A stretch of 56,915 nt of DNA from JBBSOW01 sp038259365 (GCA_038259365.1 JBBSOW010000008.1:1-56915), one strand, 5' to 3'. Positions 41,822 to 50,388 are shown, counted from the stretch's first letter. Translations and numbers: made by a program. The notes: generated from the letters alone by a model not told the origin.

Positions 41822-43060
41822 TCAAGCGAGGGCGGTCAGCCCGTCCCGGATTGCCCCGATCCCCCTCTCGACTTCGGAGAACGACGTCGAGAGGGGGGAC
41901 AGTCCCAACCGCAGACCACCGGGGTCACGATAGTCGGGGATGACATCGCGCTCCCACAGCCAATGCGTCAACTGCGCCATCAGCGGGTGGGTGAGGGCGA
42001 GGTGGCCGCCGCGCCGGGCGGGATCGCGGGGGCTCGACACGGTGACGCCGGGCAGTCGCTCGTCGGCCCACGCGATGGCCCGCTCGGTGAGCCGGATCGA
42101 TTTGGAGCGCACGGCCGCCATCCCGACCGACTCGATCAACGCCAGCATCTCGGCCATCGCGAGCATCCCCAGCACGGGAGGGGTGCCCGAGATGAAGCCA
42201 CGCACGCCGTCGGCGGGCTCGTATCCCGGGCCCATCTTGAACGCGTCGCGGTGGCCCATCCACCCCTGGATCGGTTGTCGCAACCGACCCTGGAGGCGCT
42301 CGGCGACGTAGGCGAACGCGGGGGCGCCGGGGCCCCCGTTGAGGTACTTGTAGGAGCAGCCGGCGGCCAGGTCCGCGCCCCACTCGTCGAGGGCCACCGG
42401 GACCGAGCCCACCGAATGGCTGAGATCCCACATCATCAACGCTCCGGCGTCGTGGGCGATCTCGGTGATGGCGGCACCGTCGGCGAGCCAGGCGGAGCGG
42501 TAGGCGACATGGCTGAGCAGGACCAGCGCGGTCTTCTCGCCGACGACCGCGGAGACCTGCTCGGGATGGACACCCTCGTCGGGGTTCACCTGGATCCAGC
42601 GCAGCCTCATCCCGCGTTCGGCGGCGATCCCTTCGGCGAGGTAGCGGTCGGTGGGGAAGTTGTCGGTGTCCACGACGATCTCGTCGCGTCCCTTGGGCAA
42701 CTGCGCGTCGACGCCCGCTCGAGCCAGCTTATAGAGCAGCACTGTGGTGGAGTCGCCGACGAAGACCTGCCCGGGTCGGGCGCCTAGGACGACCCGCCCG
42801 AGATCGTCGCCGAGGCGCAGCGGCAGGTCGAACCAGCCCTGGCCGGAGCCCGGATCCCAGCCCCGGATCAGCCGGCCGCCCCACTGCTCGGTGACGAAGC
42901 TCGACAGCGTCTCTGCGGTGCTTCGCAGGGGCCGGCCCAGGGAGTTGCCGTCGAAGTAGACCAGCTCGGATTCGGAACCGACGAAGAGAGCGCGCAGCGG
43001 CGCCAGCGGATCGTCCCGGTCCAGGCTGGCCGCGGACTCGACGGCATCGTGGTCGCTCAC
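41822..43060 (-). CDS. kynU: Kynureninase
   Basis: A PLP enzyme of fold type I that cleaves kynurenine to anthranilate and alanine. The 412 residues contain VYFDGNSLGRPL, VGDSTTVLLYKLARAG, the PLP-stacking MMWDLSHSVGSVPVAL with the Asp, and the Schiff-base lysine in SYKYLNGGPGAPAFAYV. The substrate-contact stretch GFISGTPPVLG is present. GTG 43060 lies 7 nt after the ilvD stop; the same frame stays open upstream inside ilvD but is shadow. No other kynurenine-pathway gene is in the window. Confidence 0.93.
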   Translation of the reverse strand: MSDHDAVESAASLDRDDPLAPLRALFVGSESELVYFDGNSLGRPLRSTAETLSSFVTEQWGGRLIRGWDPGSGQGWFDLPLRLGDDLGRVVLGARPGQVFVGDSTTVLLYKLARAGVDAQLPKGRDEIVVDTDNFPTDRYLAEGIAAERGMRLRWIQVNPDEGVHPEQVSAVVGEKTALVLLSHVAYRSAWLADGAAITEIAHDAGALMMWDLSHSVGSVPVALDEWGADLAAGCSYKYLNGGPGAPAFAYVAERLQGRLRQPIQGWMGHRDAFKMGPGYEPADGVRGFISGTPPVLGMLAMAEMLALIESVGMAAVRSKSIRLTERAIAWADERLPGVTVSSPRDPARRGGHLALTHPLMAQLTHWLWERDVIPDYRDPGGLRLGLSPLSTSFSEVERGIGAIRDGLTALA

Positions 43061-43067
43061 CGCGGGT

Positions 43068-44744
43068 TCAACTGGTGATCGCGCCGTGGGCGGCCGACTG
43101 GACGACCTTGGCGTACTTGCCCAGCACCCCGCGGGTGTACTTGGGGGGATTCGGCGTCCAACCCGCCTTGCGAGAGTCCAGATCGGCCATCTCGACCGAC
43201 AACGCGCGCCCCGCCACGTCGAGGGTGATGGGATCTCCGTCGCGGACGAAGGCGATGGGTCCGCCGTCGGCCGCTTCGGGGGCGATGTGCCCGACGCACA
43301 ACCCGGTGGTGCCGCCGGAGAAGCGGCCGTCGGTGATGAGGAGCACGTCCTTGCCCAGCCCGGCCCCCTTGATGGCCCCCGTGATGGCCAACATCTCGCG
43401 CATCCCCGGCCCGCCCTTGGGTCCCTCGTAACGGATGACGACGACATCGCCCGCCACGATCTGGCCGGCCGTCAGCGCGTCCAGGGCGGCGCGTTCGCCG
43501 TCGAAGACGCGCGCGGTGCCGGTGAAGGTGGAATCGTCGAAGCCGGCGGTCTTGACCACCGCACCCTCGGGCGCCAGGGATCCCTTCAGCACGGTCAGCC
43601 CACCGGAGGCGTGGATGGGCGCGTCGAAGGAACGCAAGACTTCGCCGTCGAGGCCGCGTGGGTTCAGCTCGGCCAGGTTCTCGGCCATCGTCTTGCCGGT
43701 GACGGTCATCGTGTCGCCGGTCATGAGGCCGGCGTCGAGCAGGGCCTTCATGACCACGGGGATGCCGCCGATCTTGTCGACGTCGTTCATGACGAACTTG
43801 CCGAACGGCTTGAGGTTGCCGATGTGGGGCACCTTGTCTCCGATCCGGTTGAAGTCGTCGAGGGTGAGATCGACGTCGGCCTCACGGGCGATCGCCAGCA
43901 GGTGCAGCACGGCGTTGGTGGAGCCCCCGAGCGCCATGACGACGGCGATCGCGTTCTCGAAGGCCGGCTTGGTCATGATCTGGCGGGCGGTGATGCCTTG
44001 GCGCAGCATGTGGACCACGGCGGCGCCCGAGCGGTGGGCGAAGCCGTCGCGCCGACGATCCACCGCCGGCGGGGCGGCCGAACCGGGGATCGACATGCCC
44101 AGCGCCTCGGCGACCGAGGCCATCGTGTTGGCGGTGTACATGCCACCGCAGGCGCCCTCGCCGGGGCAGATCGCCCGCTCGATCCGGCCGACCTGTTCCT
44201 CGGTGATCTTGCCAGCCAGGCAGGCGCCGACGGCCTCGAAGGCGTCGATGATCGTGACGTCCTCGCCGTCAACCTGGCCCGGCATGGTCGAGCCGGCGTA
44301 GAGGAAGACGCTCGCCAGGTCCAGCCGGGCGGCGGCCATCAGCATGCCCGGCAAGGACTTGTCGCAGCCTGCCAGCAGCACCGATCCGTCGAGGCGTTCG
44401 GCCATCATCACCGTCTCGACCGAATCGGCGATCACCTCGCGCGAGACCAGCGAGAAGTGCATTCCCTCATGACCCATCGAGATACCGTCGGAGACCGAGA
44501 TCGTGCCGAACTCCAGCGGGTATCCGCCGGCCGCGTGCACGCCGTTCTTGACGGCCTTGGCGAGGCGATCCAGCGACAGGTTGCACGGCGTGATCTCGTT
44601 CCACGACGAGGCCACCCCGATCTGGGGCTTGGCGAAGTCCTCGTCGCCCATACCGACGGCGCGCAGCATCCCTCGCGCGGCGGCCTTCTCCAAACCGTCG
44701 GTGACGTCGCGGGAGCGGGGCTTGATGTCGGGAGTCGAAGTCAT
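43068..44744 (-). CDS. ilvD: Dihydroxy-acid dehydratase
   Basis: Dehydrates dihydroxy acids in isoleucine, valine and pantothenate synthesis. The 558 residues carry the three iron-sulfur cysteines at Cys54 (ITPCN), Cys127 (AGCDKS) and Cys199 (GACGGMYTANTM), and the family end KYAKVVQSAAHGAI. This short form (about 560 residues) usually binds a 2Fe-2S cluster. ATG 44744. It is followed after 7 nt by kynU, so the two are one transcript. No T-box or leader peptide was seen in the short upstream region. Confidence 0.96.
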   Translation of the reverse strand: MTSTPDIKPRSRDVTDGLEKAAARGMLRAVGMGDEDFAKPQIGVASSWNEITPCNLSLDRLAKAVKNGVHAAGGYPLEFGTISVSDGISMGHEGMHFSLVSREVIADSVETVMMAERLDGSVLLAGCDKSLPGMLMAAARLDLASVFLYAGSTMPGQVDGEDVTIIDAFEAVGACLAGKITEEQVGRIERAICPGEGACGGMYTANTMASVAEALGMSIPGSAAPPAVDRRRDGFAHRSGAAVVHMLRQGITARQIMTKPAFENAIAVVMALGGSTNAVLHLLAIAREADVDLTLDDFNRIGDKVPHIGNLKPFGKFVMNDVDKIGGIPVVMKALLDAGLMTGDTMTVTGKTMAENLAELNPRGLDGEVLRSFDAPIHASGGLTVLKGSLAPEGAVVKTAGFDDSTFTGTARVFDGERAALDALTAGQIVAGDVVVIRYEGPKGGPGMREMLAITGAIKGAGLGKDVLLITDGRFSGGTTGLCVGHIAPEAADGGPIAFVRDGDPITLDVAGRALSVEMADLDSRKAGWTPNPPKYTRGVLGKYAKVVQSAAHGAITS

Positions 44745-44802
44745 GAGCCCAGATTAGTGCCTGGCCCGGGGGGAGGTCTGTGCCGTCCGCCGCGAGTACA
44801 GG

Positions 44803-45258
44803 CTAAGCGTTGGCGCTCGGAGGGATGACGACCACGGGACAGGGGGCGTGCTGCACGCAGTGTTGGCTCACCGAGCCCAGCAGCATGCCGGAGAAGGCCC
44901 CACGGCCGCGGGTTCCGACCACGAGCAGCGCGGCATTCTCGGCGGCCTTCAGCAACGCCAGCGCAGCCGGGCGGCGAACCACGGTTTCGACCGTGCCGGA
45001 ATCCTCGCCCAAGACCTCGACGATCGCGCTGCGCAACGCCCGGGCCGTCTTGTTCTTGGTCTCGTCGTCGACGTCGGGGATCGGGTAGCCGTGCACGGTG
45101 CCGAGTTGGTACGTCATCACCGCTTCCAGGCCGAGCCCGTACTTCTCGGCGTAGGTGGCAGCCCACGCCAGTGCCGTCTGTGACGCCTTGGATCCGTCGA
45201 CGCCGACGACGACGCCTCCCGGATTCACCGAAGCTGGTCGAGCGGGATCTGTAGCCAT
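44803..45258 (-). CDS. Universal stress protein, single domain
   Basis: 151 residues with the ATP-binding UspA fold: VVVGVDGSKASQTALAWA at the N-terminus and the phosphate loop GTRGRGAFSGMLLGSVSQHCVQHAPCPVVVIP at the end. USPs of this type are core members of the DosR regulon in mycobacteria. ATG 45258 has AAGGAG 9 nt upstream; the longer open frame is not coding. It is divergent from a DoxX-like gene, and the shared intergenic space holds two DosR-box-like palindromes. Confidence 0.93.
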   Translation of the reverse strand: MATDPARPASVNPGGVVVGVDGSKASQTALAWAATYAEKYGLGLEAVMTYQLGTVHGYPIPDVDDETKNKTARALRSAIVEVLGEDSGTVETVVRRPAALALLKAAENAALLVVGTRGRGAFSGMLLGSVSQHCVQHAPCPVVVIPPSANA

Positions 45259-45381
45259 GCCGAGACACTCCTTGCCTTCGTCAAGAGGATTTGTCCTCGA
45301 AGAACTCGCCGAGGAACCCCCGATCCTACGGGAGGGCGGTACCGGGGCGTCGCCCCGTGGCCCCGACCAAGGTCGGCGAAA

Positions 45382-45401
45382 CTGGGGCCCATCGTCCCGA
45401 C
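45382..45401. promoter_or_regulatory. DosR-box-like palindrome A
   Basis: CTGGGGCCCATCGTCCCGAC agrees with the 20-nt DosR consensus at 15 positions, with both GGG and GTCCC half-site cores in place. Confidence 0.55.
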
Positions 45402-45412
45402 GTAGCGGGTCC

Positions 45413-45432
45413 TTGGGGACTGTTATGTGGCG
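45413..45432. promoter_or_regulatory. DosR-box-like half-site B
   Basis: The left half TTGGGGACT is a perfect match (9 of 9) to the consensus half-site; the right half is poor. Confidence 0.4.
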
Positions 45433-45575
45433 CGGCCCTCCCCGAGACTGAAGGGTGGGCGCCGCCGCTGGGGCCACCCAGCGACCGCCTCGATAGCTCT
45501 GAGCTCGATGACGGGCAAGATCCGCCAACGGATGGCGGAGTTCGCCGAAGCTCGATGACGAAGGAGTACGAAGCC

Positions 45576-46136
45576 ATGACGACCCAGACACCATCGACGG
45601 CCTCGCAGCCGGCCTCCGACCGTACGCCGCAGACGTCCGAACCGGTCCGTTCGCCCGCCCTGGCGATCGGCTTGGCCGTGCTGCGGATCGGCTACGGCCT
45701 CACGTTCCTGTGGGCCTTTTTCGACAAGCTCCTCGGGTTGGGCTTCGCCACGAAGCCGGAGAACGCGATGCTCAGCGGCGGGAGCCCCACCAAGGGCTTC
45801 CTCTCCAATAGTGCCGAAGGCCCGTTCAAGGACGTCTACCTCGCCATCTCCGGCGCCGCCTGGGCCGATGTGCTGTTCATGGCCGGCCTGCTGGGGATCG
45901 GCTTGGCCCTGACCCTTGGAATCGGCATGCGGATCGCGGGAGTGAGCGGAGCGATCATGTATGTGCTGATGTGGACGGTCGCGCTGCCCCCCACCACCAA
46001 CCCGGTGATCGACGATCACATCCTGGGCGCCATCGCGGTGGTCGTCTTGGCGCTGGCGCTGTCCGGTGACACCTGGGGTCTCGGTCGTTGGTGGTCCCGC
46101 ACCTCGGTGGTCCAGCGGGCGCCAGCCTTGCGCTGA
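45576..46136 (+). CDS. DoxX-like membrane protein
   Basis: 186 residues with four transmembrane helices (LAIGLAVLRIGYGLTFLWAFFDKLLGLGF; YLAISGAAWADVLFMAGLLGIGLALTLG; GIMYVLM-type third helix; ILGAIAVVVLALALSG). The GGSPTKGFL and NPVIDDHI motifs match a DoxX-like family common beside stress regulators in Streptomyces and relatives. Its function is not known; DoxX is named from a quinone oxidoreductase subunit. AAGGAG lies 9 nt before ATG 45576. It follows two DosR-box-like sites and precedes a DosS-like kinase by 79 nt. Confidence 0.82.
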   Translation: MTTQTPSTASQPASDRTPQTSEPVRSPALAIGLAVLRIGYGLTFLWAFFDKLLGLGFATKPENAMLSGGSPTKGFLSNSAEGPFKDVYLAISGAAWADVLFMAGLLGIGLALTLGIGMRIAGVSGAIMYVLMWTVALPPTTNPVIDDHILGAIAVVVLALALSGDTWGLGRWWSRTSVVQRAPALR

Positions 46137-46215
46137 CGCCTCGGCGGATCTTGTTGGTCTAGCATCGTGACCGGGCGGTCTCGACCAGGGGTCGCTCAAC
46201 TGCGATCGGGGAAGC

Positions 46216-47907
46216 ATGACAGATCCGGTTCCGGAAACGGCGGTGAGTGGTCTTGACGCCCTCACCCGCCATCTGGCCGACCGCGCGAGCGCGGTCTCGC
46301 AGTTGCAGCGGCGGATGAGCCGACTGCTCGCCGCCCAGCTGTCGTTGAGCGAGGACTTGGACCTCGCCAGTGTCTTGACTCGCATCGTCGAGGCGGCCGT
46401 GGAACTGGTCGACGCCCGCTACGGCGCCATCGGCGTCTTGGCCCCCGATGGCTCGCTCGAACAGTTTCTGCACGTCGGAGCGGAGCCGGACACGGCCGCC
46501 AAGATCGGTCATTCACCGCGGGGCCTGGGTTTGCTGGGTGCCCTCGTTCACACCCCCGAACCGTTGCGGTTGGCCCGTCTGGGCGATGATCCTCGCTCCG
46601 TGGGCTTCCCGGAGCACCATCCACCGATGTCGCGCTTCCTGGGCGTGCCCATTCGGTTACGGGACGAGGTTTTCGGCAACCTGTACCTCTGCGACCGTCG
46701 CGACGACGAGCCATTCAGCGCCGACGACGAGGAGTTCGCCAAAGCCCTGGCCACGTCGGCGGGCGTGGCTATTGAGAACGCGCGGCTCTATGAGGCGGCT
46801 CGACATCGTCAGCGATGGGCCGAGGGCTCCGCCCAGGTGGTGGGCGAATTGACAGACCCCGGCGCCGATTCTCTCCAGGTGATCGCGGATCGGGTTCGCG
46901 AGTTGGCCGACGCGGACTTGGTGACCGTCCTGCTTCCCGTGGACGGCGCGCTGGTGGCGCGCCGGACCAGCGGGGACGAGGCGGAGCGGCTACTGGAGCA
47001 CAAGGTCCTCACCGAGGACTCCCTGCCGAACGAAGCGATACGCAGCGGACGGCCACAGTTGATCGACGACGTCGCTGACCCCCCACTGACGGTTGACCCC
47101 TCGGGCAAGGCCTACGGCGCCGAGATGGCGGTGCCGATGCTGGCCAGCAATGGCCCGCACGGCGTGTTGCTCGTGTCCCGGTACCGAGGCAGGCCGAGAT
47201 TCACCGAGACCGACATCGATGTCGCCGCGTCCTTCGCTGCGCACGCCACCATGGCTCTGGAGTTGGCCCGAGCCCACCGTGATCGAGAACAGATGCTCCT
47301 GCTGCAGGACCGTGAACGTATCGCGCGCGATCTGCACGATCACGTCGTTCAACGGCTCTTCGCCACCGGCTTGACCTTGCAGGCCCTCGCGTCCGCCGGG
47401 GGCGGAGAAGAGGTGGCGGCAGGGCTGGCGGCACAGATCGACGAGATAGATCAGATCGGTCGCCAAGTCCGCAACACGATCTTCGAACTGCAGCCGCCGG
47501 GGACTCCCACCAACCTGCGCACCGACGTCCTGCGCGCGGTCCGGGCGGCGGCAAAACTCTTCGTGGCCCCGCCGCAGGTCCGCTTCAGCGGGCCGCTCGA
47601 CACGCTGGTGCCGGTGGCCCTGCACGAGGACATCCTCGCGGTGGTCCGCGAAGGACTGAGCAACACCGCCCGGCACGCGAACGCGGACCGGGTCGAGGTG
47701 CTGATCCATGCCCGGGCCGAAGCCGTCCGGATCGAGGTACGCGACGATGGGGTCGGTATCGAGGCAACCGGGGTTCTCGTGCGGAGCGGCCTGCAAAACC
47801 TCCAGGCCCGGGCCGCCCAGATCGGTGGAACCATGGACGTGGTGCGCGGCGAACCCGCCGGCACCGTCTTGTCCTGGACCGTGCCCCTGGAGAGGGCACG
47901 CTCATGA
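46216..47907 (+). CDS. DosS/DevS-like GAF sensor histidine kinase
   Basis: 563 residues: GAF domain 1 (about 48-190), GAF domain 2 (about 210-350), HisKA_3 with RIARDLHDHVVQRLF (phosphoacceptor His374) and HATPase (REGLSNTARHANADRVEV; DDGVGI). GAF1 contains GFPEHHPPMSRFLGVPIR-type sequence that aligns with the region of mycobacterial DosS holding the haem ligand His149; His135 is the counterpart. This suggests a haem sensor of O2, NO or CO (inference; alignment from memory). GGGGA precedes the ATG. It overlaps the regulator gene by ATGA. Confidence 0.92.
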   Translation: MTDPVPETAVSGLDALTRHLADRASAVSQLQRRMSRLLAAQLSLSEDLDLASVLTRIVEAAVELVDARYGAIGVLAPDGSLEQFLHVGAEPDTAAKIGHSPRGLGLLGALVHTPEPLRLARLGDDPRSVGFPEHHPPMSRFLGVPIRLRDEVFGNLYLCDRRDDEPFSADDEEFAKALATSAGVAIENARLYEAARHRQRWAEGSAQVVGELTDPGADSLQVIADRVRELADADLVTVLLPVDGALVARRTSGDEAERLLEHKVLTEDSLPNEAIRSGRPQLIDDVADPPLTVDPSGKAYGAEMAVPMLASNGPHGVLLVSRYRGRPRFTETDIDVAASFAAHATMALELARAHRDREQMLLLQDRERIARDLHDHVVQRLFATGLTLQALASAGGGEEVAAGLAAQIDEIDQIGRQVRNTIFELQPPGTPTNLRTDVLRAVRAAAKLFVAPPQVRFSGPLDTLVPVALHEDILAVVREGLSNTARHANADRVEVLIHARAEAVRIEVRDDGVGIEATGVLVRSGLQNLQARAAQIGGTMDVVRGEPAGTVLSWTVPLERARS

Positions 47908-48575
47908 TCAAGGTATTCCTGGTCGACGATCACGAGGTGGTGCGCCGAGGGGTGGCGGTGTTGCTGGGAGTCGAGGACGACATCGAGATCGTCGGCGAGG
48001 CGGCCACCGTGCAGCAGGCGTTGACGCGAATCCCGGCGACCAACCCGGACGTCGTCGTGCTGGACGTTCGACTGCCCGACGGCAGCGGGATCGACGTGTG
48101 CCGCCAGCTGCACGACTCCGCGCACCCGATTCGGTCCTTGCTGTTGACGTCCTACGACGACGACGAGGCGGTCCACGCTGCGGTGCTCGCCGGCGCGGCG
48201 GGGTACCTGCTCAAGGAGGTTGCCGGAAACCGTCTGGTGGAGGGGGTGCGCCGGATTGCCGCGGGCCAGTCCCTGCTCGATCCTGCGGTCACCGAGCTGG
48301 TCCTACGCCGGCTTCGCGAACCCAGCCACGGGGATCCGCGGATTCTCCGGCTCACCGCGAGGGAGCGCCAGATCCTGCTGCGGATCGCCGCCGGGATGAC
48401 CAATCGGGAGATCGGTGCCGAGCTGTTCATCGCGGAAAAGACCGTGAAGAACGCCGTCACTGTGCTGCTGGCCAAGCTCCAGATGCAACGGCGCACCCAG
48501 GTGGCCGTGTTCGCCGTGGAGCATCGCGACGAACTCGGGAAGCAAGGCGAGAGGCCAAGCGTTGACGTTCCCTGA
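47904..48575 (+). CDS. DosR/DevR-like LuxR-type response regulator
   Basis: 223 residues. Receiver domain with Asp54 as phosphoacceptor, Thr82 and Lys104, the same numbers as in mycobacterial DosR. The LuxR helix-turn-helix reads LTARERQILLRIAAGMTNREIGAELFIAEKTVKNAV, placing Lys179, Lys182 and Asn183 at the positions known to contact DNA in DosR. Together with the kinase upstream, to which it is coupled by ATGA, and with box-like palindromes nearby, it is probably the regulator of this cluster. Confidence 0.93.
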   Translation: MIKVFLVDDHEVVRRGVAVLLGVEDDIEIVGEAATVQQALTRIPATNPDVVVLDVRLPDGSGIDVCRQLHDSAHPIRSLLLTSYDDDEAVHAAVLAGAAGYLLKEVAGNRLVEGVRRIAAGQSLLDPAVTELVLRRLREPSHGDPRILRLTARERQILLRIAAGMTNREIGAELFIAEKTVKNAVTVLLAKLQMQRRTQVAVFAVEHRDELGKQGERPSVDVP

Positions 48576-48596
48576 GCGGACGGGTCGGGTCGGCGC

Positions 48597-48608
48597 GGAC
48601 CATGGTCC
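48597..48608. promoter_or_regulatory. DosR-box-like palindrome C (weaker)
   Basis: GGACCATGGTCC is a perfect 12-bp palindrome and fits the inner DosR core at 10 of 14 positions when extended by one base each side. Its centre is 22 bp from site D, two helical turns. Confidence 0.45.
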
Positions 48609-48614
48609 TGCAGC

Positions 48615-48634
48615 GCGGGGCCTTTGGTCCCTGG
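48615..48634. promoter_or_regulatory. DosR-box-like palindrome D
   Basis: Contains GGGCCTTTGGTCCC (48618-48631), which matches the core GGGACTWWAGTCCC at 12 of 14 positions and has the common C/G variant at the two others. It lies 56 nt before the downstream start. Confidence 0.65.
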
Positions 48635-48689
48635 TTCGGCGGCCGCTCCCGGTCCAGACTTAGAGGATTCAGCCTGAAGGGAGCCGGCA

Positions 48690-49112
48690 ATGCAGCCTGA
48701 CGACATGGGACCGAGGGGCATCTTTCGGCAGGTCGCCGCCGAGGAATGCTGGCGGCTCGCCGCCACCGAGCCCGTGGGCCGGTTGGGCTTCGTGGTCGAT
48801 TCCGTGCCACGGATCCTGCCGCTGAACCACACCCTGCACGACGGGGCGGTCTATTTTCGCACCAGCGCCTACGGTGAGATTGCTCGATCCGTGCAGGATC
48901 GGTCGGTGGCCTTCGAGATCGACCACATCTACGCCGAGGACTGGTCTGGGTGGTCGGTGTTGATCACCGGGGTGGCGCGGCGCGTCGACGATGCCAAAAC
49001 CCTCGCCGCCCTGTGGAGCCCGCACCGATCCAACCCGTGGGCCCAGGGGAGCCGTAACGTCTGGATCGAGATCGATCCACGCGAGGTCACCGGCCGGATG
49101 GTGCGATCGTAG
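48690..49112 (+). CDS. Pyridoxamine 5'-phosphate oxidase-fold protein
   Basis: 140 residues of the split-barrel flavin-binding fold (PNPOx-like): CWRLAATEPVGRLGFVVDSVPRILPLNH, VYFRTSAYGEIARS and VLITGVARRVDD. Similar proteins occur in the mycobacterial DosR regulon; they may bind FMN, F420 or haem, and their reactions are mostly unknown. AAGGGAG precedes the ATG. Two DosR-box-like palindromes lie in the 115-bp upstream gap, which separates it from the DosR-like gene. Confidence 0.85.
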   Translation: MQPDDMGPRGIFRQVAAEECWRLAATEPVGRLGFVVDSVPRILPLNHTLHDGAVYFRTSAYGEIARSVQDRSVAFEIDHIYAEDWSGWSVLITGVARRVDDAKTLAALWSPHRSNPWAQGSRNVWIEIDPREVTGRMVRS

Positions 49113-49118
49113 AGCCAA

Positions 49119-50213
49119 TCACTCCCGCGTGTAGTTGACGTGATCCCCGATCAGGCCCAGCTCGCGGTAACCCGCCCGTTCGGCGACGGCCCGCGAAGCG
49201 GTATTAGCGGACTGGCAGCGGATCAGCGGCGCCCGAGCCTGTCCCCGTACCCAGTCGGTCAGCCCGCCGACGGCGGTGCTGACGACGCCTTGCCCACGCG
49301 AGTCCGGGTGGGCCCAATAGCCGATCTCGGTCTGGGGGAGCCGGGGGTCCCGCATCGCGCAGATGCAGCCCAGCAGCAGATCGCCGGGGCCGGTGATAGC
49401 CCAGGTGTGCTCGGTGCCGAGCGCCTCGCTCTCCCGGGTGAATTCGATGAAGGCCAGGGCATGGGCCTCGCCGTAGGGCTGGGGGAGCTTGGGCAGCCAG
49501 CGCCGGATGTCTGGATCGTTGCAGGCCTCGACCAGCCGCGGGACGTCGGTCTCGGTGATCGGTCGCAAACCCACCCCGTCGAGGTCGAAACGGGGTTGTC
49601 GCGGCCACATCATCGACGTGCGCGGATCGGTCTTGGTGATGGCGGCCCGCCAGGCGTCGAGGTAACGACCACGTTCGAACAGGGCCGAGCGGGCGATGCC
49701 CTCGAACCGGAACCCTGCGGCCGCGGCGGCCCGTCGCGAGGCCCAGTTGCCGACGTGGGCTTCCCACCCGATGACGCTGAGGCCCAGATCGTCGAAGCCG
49801 TGCTCGATGACCAGGCGCAACGCTGTCGCCATCACCGACCGTCCGCGGGCCCCCGGGTGCAGCGCATAACCCACCGACGGACGCCCCGGTCGGGCCGCGT
49901 CGAGTCGTAGGTCGATCGTGCCGCAGTAGCGCCATTCACCGTCGCGCTCGGCTTCGATCGCCCACGAGTGGCTGGTGTTGGCGTTCCAGTCCTGCTCGAT
50001 CGTGTGGAAGAACGCGTTGGCGTGCTCTAGACCGTAGCCACCCTCGGGGGTCGGCACGGTGGTGTTGGCGATCGTGATCTGGTCCACCGATTGCTCGACC
50101 ATCGCCGGGAGGTCGTCCGCGGTATGGGCGCGCAGGGTGACCTTGCGCGCCGCGTCGCTCAGGATGGGCACATGATGAGGAAACGCGGGCCCCGCAGGCG
50201 TGGATGACGTCAC
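49119..50213 (-). CDS. Tandem GNAT acetyltransferase (RimJ/RimL-like)
   Basis: 364 residues made of two GNAT domains. Domain 1 (about 20-190) has PGARGRSVMATALRLVIEHGFDDL as its acetyl-CoA loop; domain 2 (about 205-360) has HPDSRGQGVVSTAVGGLTDWV. Both resemble ribosomal-protein or small-molecule N-acetyltransferases of the RimJ group. The acceptor is unknown. GTG start. It is convergent with the PNPOx-fold gene, 6 nt away. Confidence 0.88.
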   Translation of the reverse strand: MTSSTPAGPAFPHHVPILSDAARKVTLRAHTADDLPAMVEQSVDQITIANTTVPTPEGGYGLEHANAFFHTIEQDWNANTSHSWAIEAERDGEWRYCGTIDLRLDAARPGRPSVGYALHPGARGRSVMATALRLVIEHGFDDLGLSVIGWEAHVGNWASRRAAAAAGFRFEGIARSALFERGRYLDAWRAAITKTDPRTSMMWPRQPRFDLDGVGLRPITETDVPRLVEACNDPDIRRWLPKLPQPYGEAHALAFIEFTRESEALGTEHTWAITGPGDLLLGCICAMRDPRLPQTEIGYWAHPDSRGQGVVSTAVGGLTDWVRGQARAPLIRCQSANTASRAVAERAGYRELGLIGDHVNYTRE

Positions 50214-50388
50214 ATCAGGTACTAGAGCGCACGAGACGATAGCCGGGCAACTCGATTTCTCCGGCGCCTGCCCTCAGGCGCACGACAACGGGGATGCCCG
50301 GGAGGGCCACTAAGGTGGTCGCTGTGTCAGATCCAGACCACCGTCCTCCCCCGCGAAGGCTCGCGGCGCGCCCCGAGGGCCTCCCCTG

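Larger units (their letters stand above)
45259..45575. promoter_or_regulatory. 317-bp divergent regulatory region with DosR-box-like sites
   Basis: Separates the universal stress protein gene (minus) from the DoxX-like gene (plus) and contains no credible gene. Two sequences like the mycobacterial DosR box (TTSGGGACTWWAGTCCCSAA) lie at 45382-45401 and 45413-45432, centres 31 bp apart. A clear AAGGAG for the DoxX-like gene ends the region. Confidence 0.6.

Noticed and set aside
43061..43447. Long in-frame upstream extension of kynU inside ilvD
   Set aside because: The translated stretch is Arg/Ser/Pro-rich and runs antisense in register to nothing known; it lies within ilvD on the same strand in another frame. 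The family N-terminus begins at GTG 43060.
44745..44802. T-box or leader peptide attenuator before ilvD
   Set aside because: The gap is only 58 bp to the next gene and has no runs of branched-chain codons or T-box core.
45259..45575. Minus-strand open frame 45326-45577 in the divergent region
   Set aside because: Low-complexity Ser/Pro/Gly composition, no ribosome site, and it lies over the DosR-like boxes and the DoxX-like ribosome site.
46137..46215. A DosR box directly before the kinase gene
   Set aside because: No sequence there matches both half-sites; the kinase is more likely transcribed from upstream of the DoxX-like gene.
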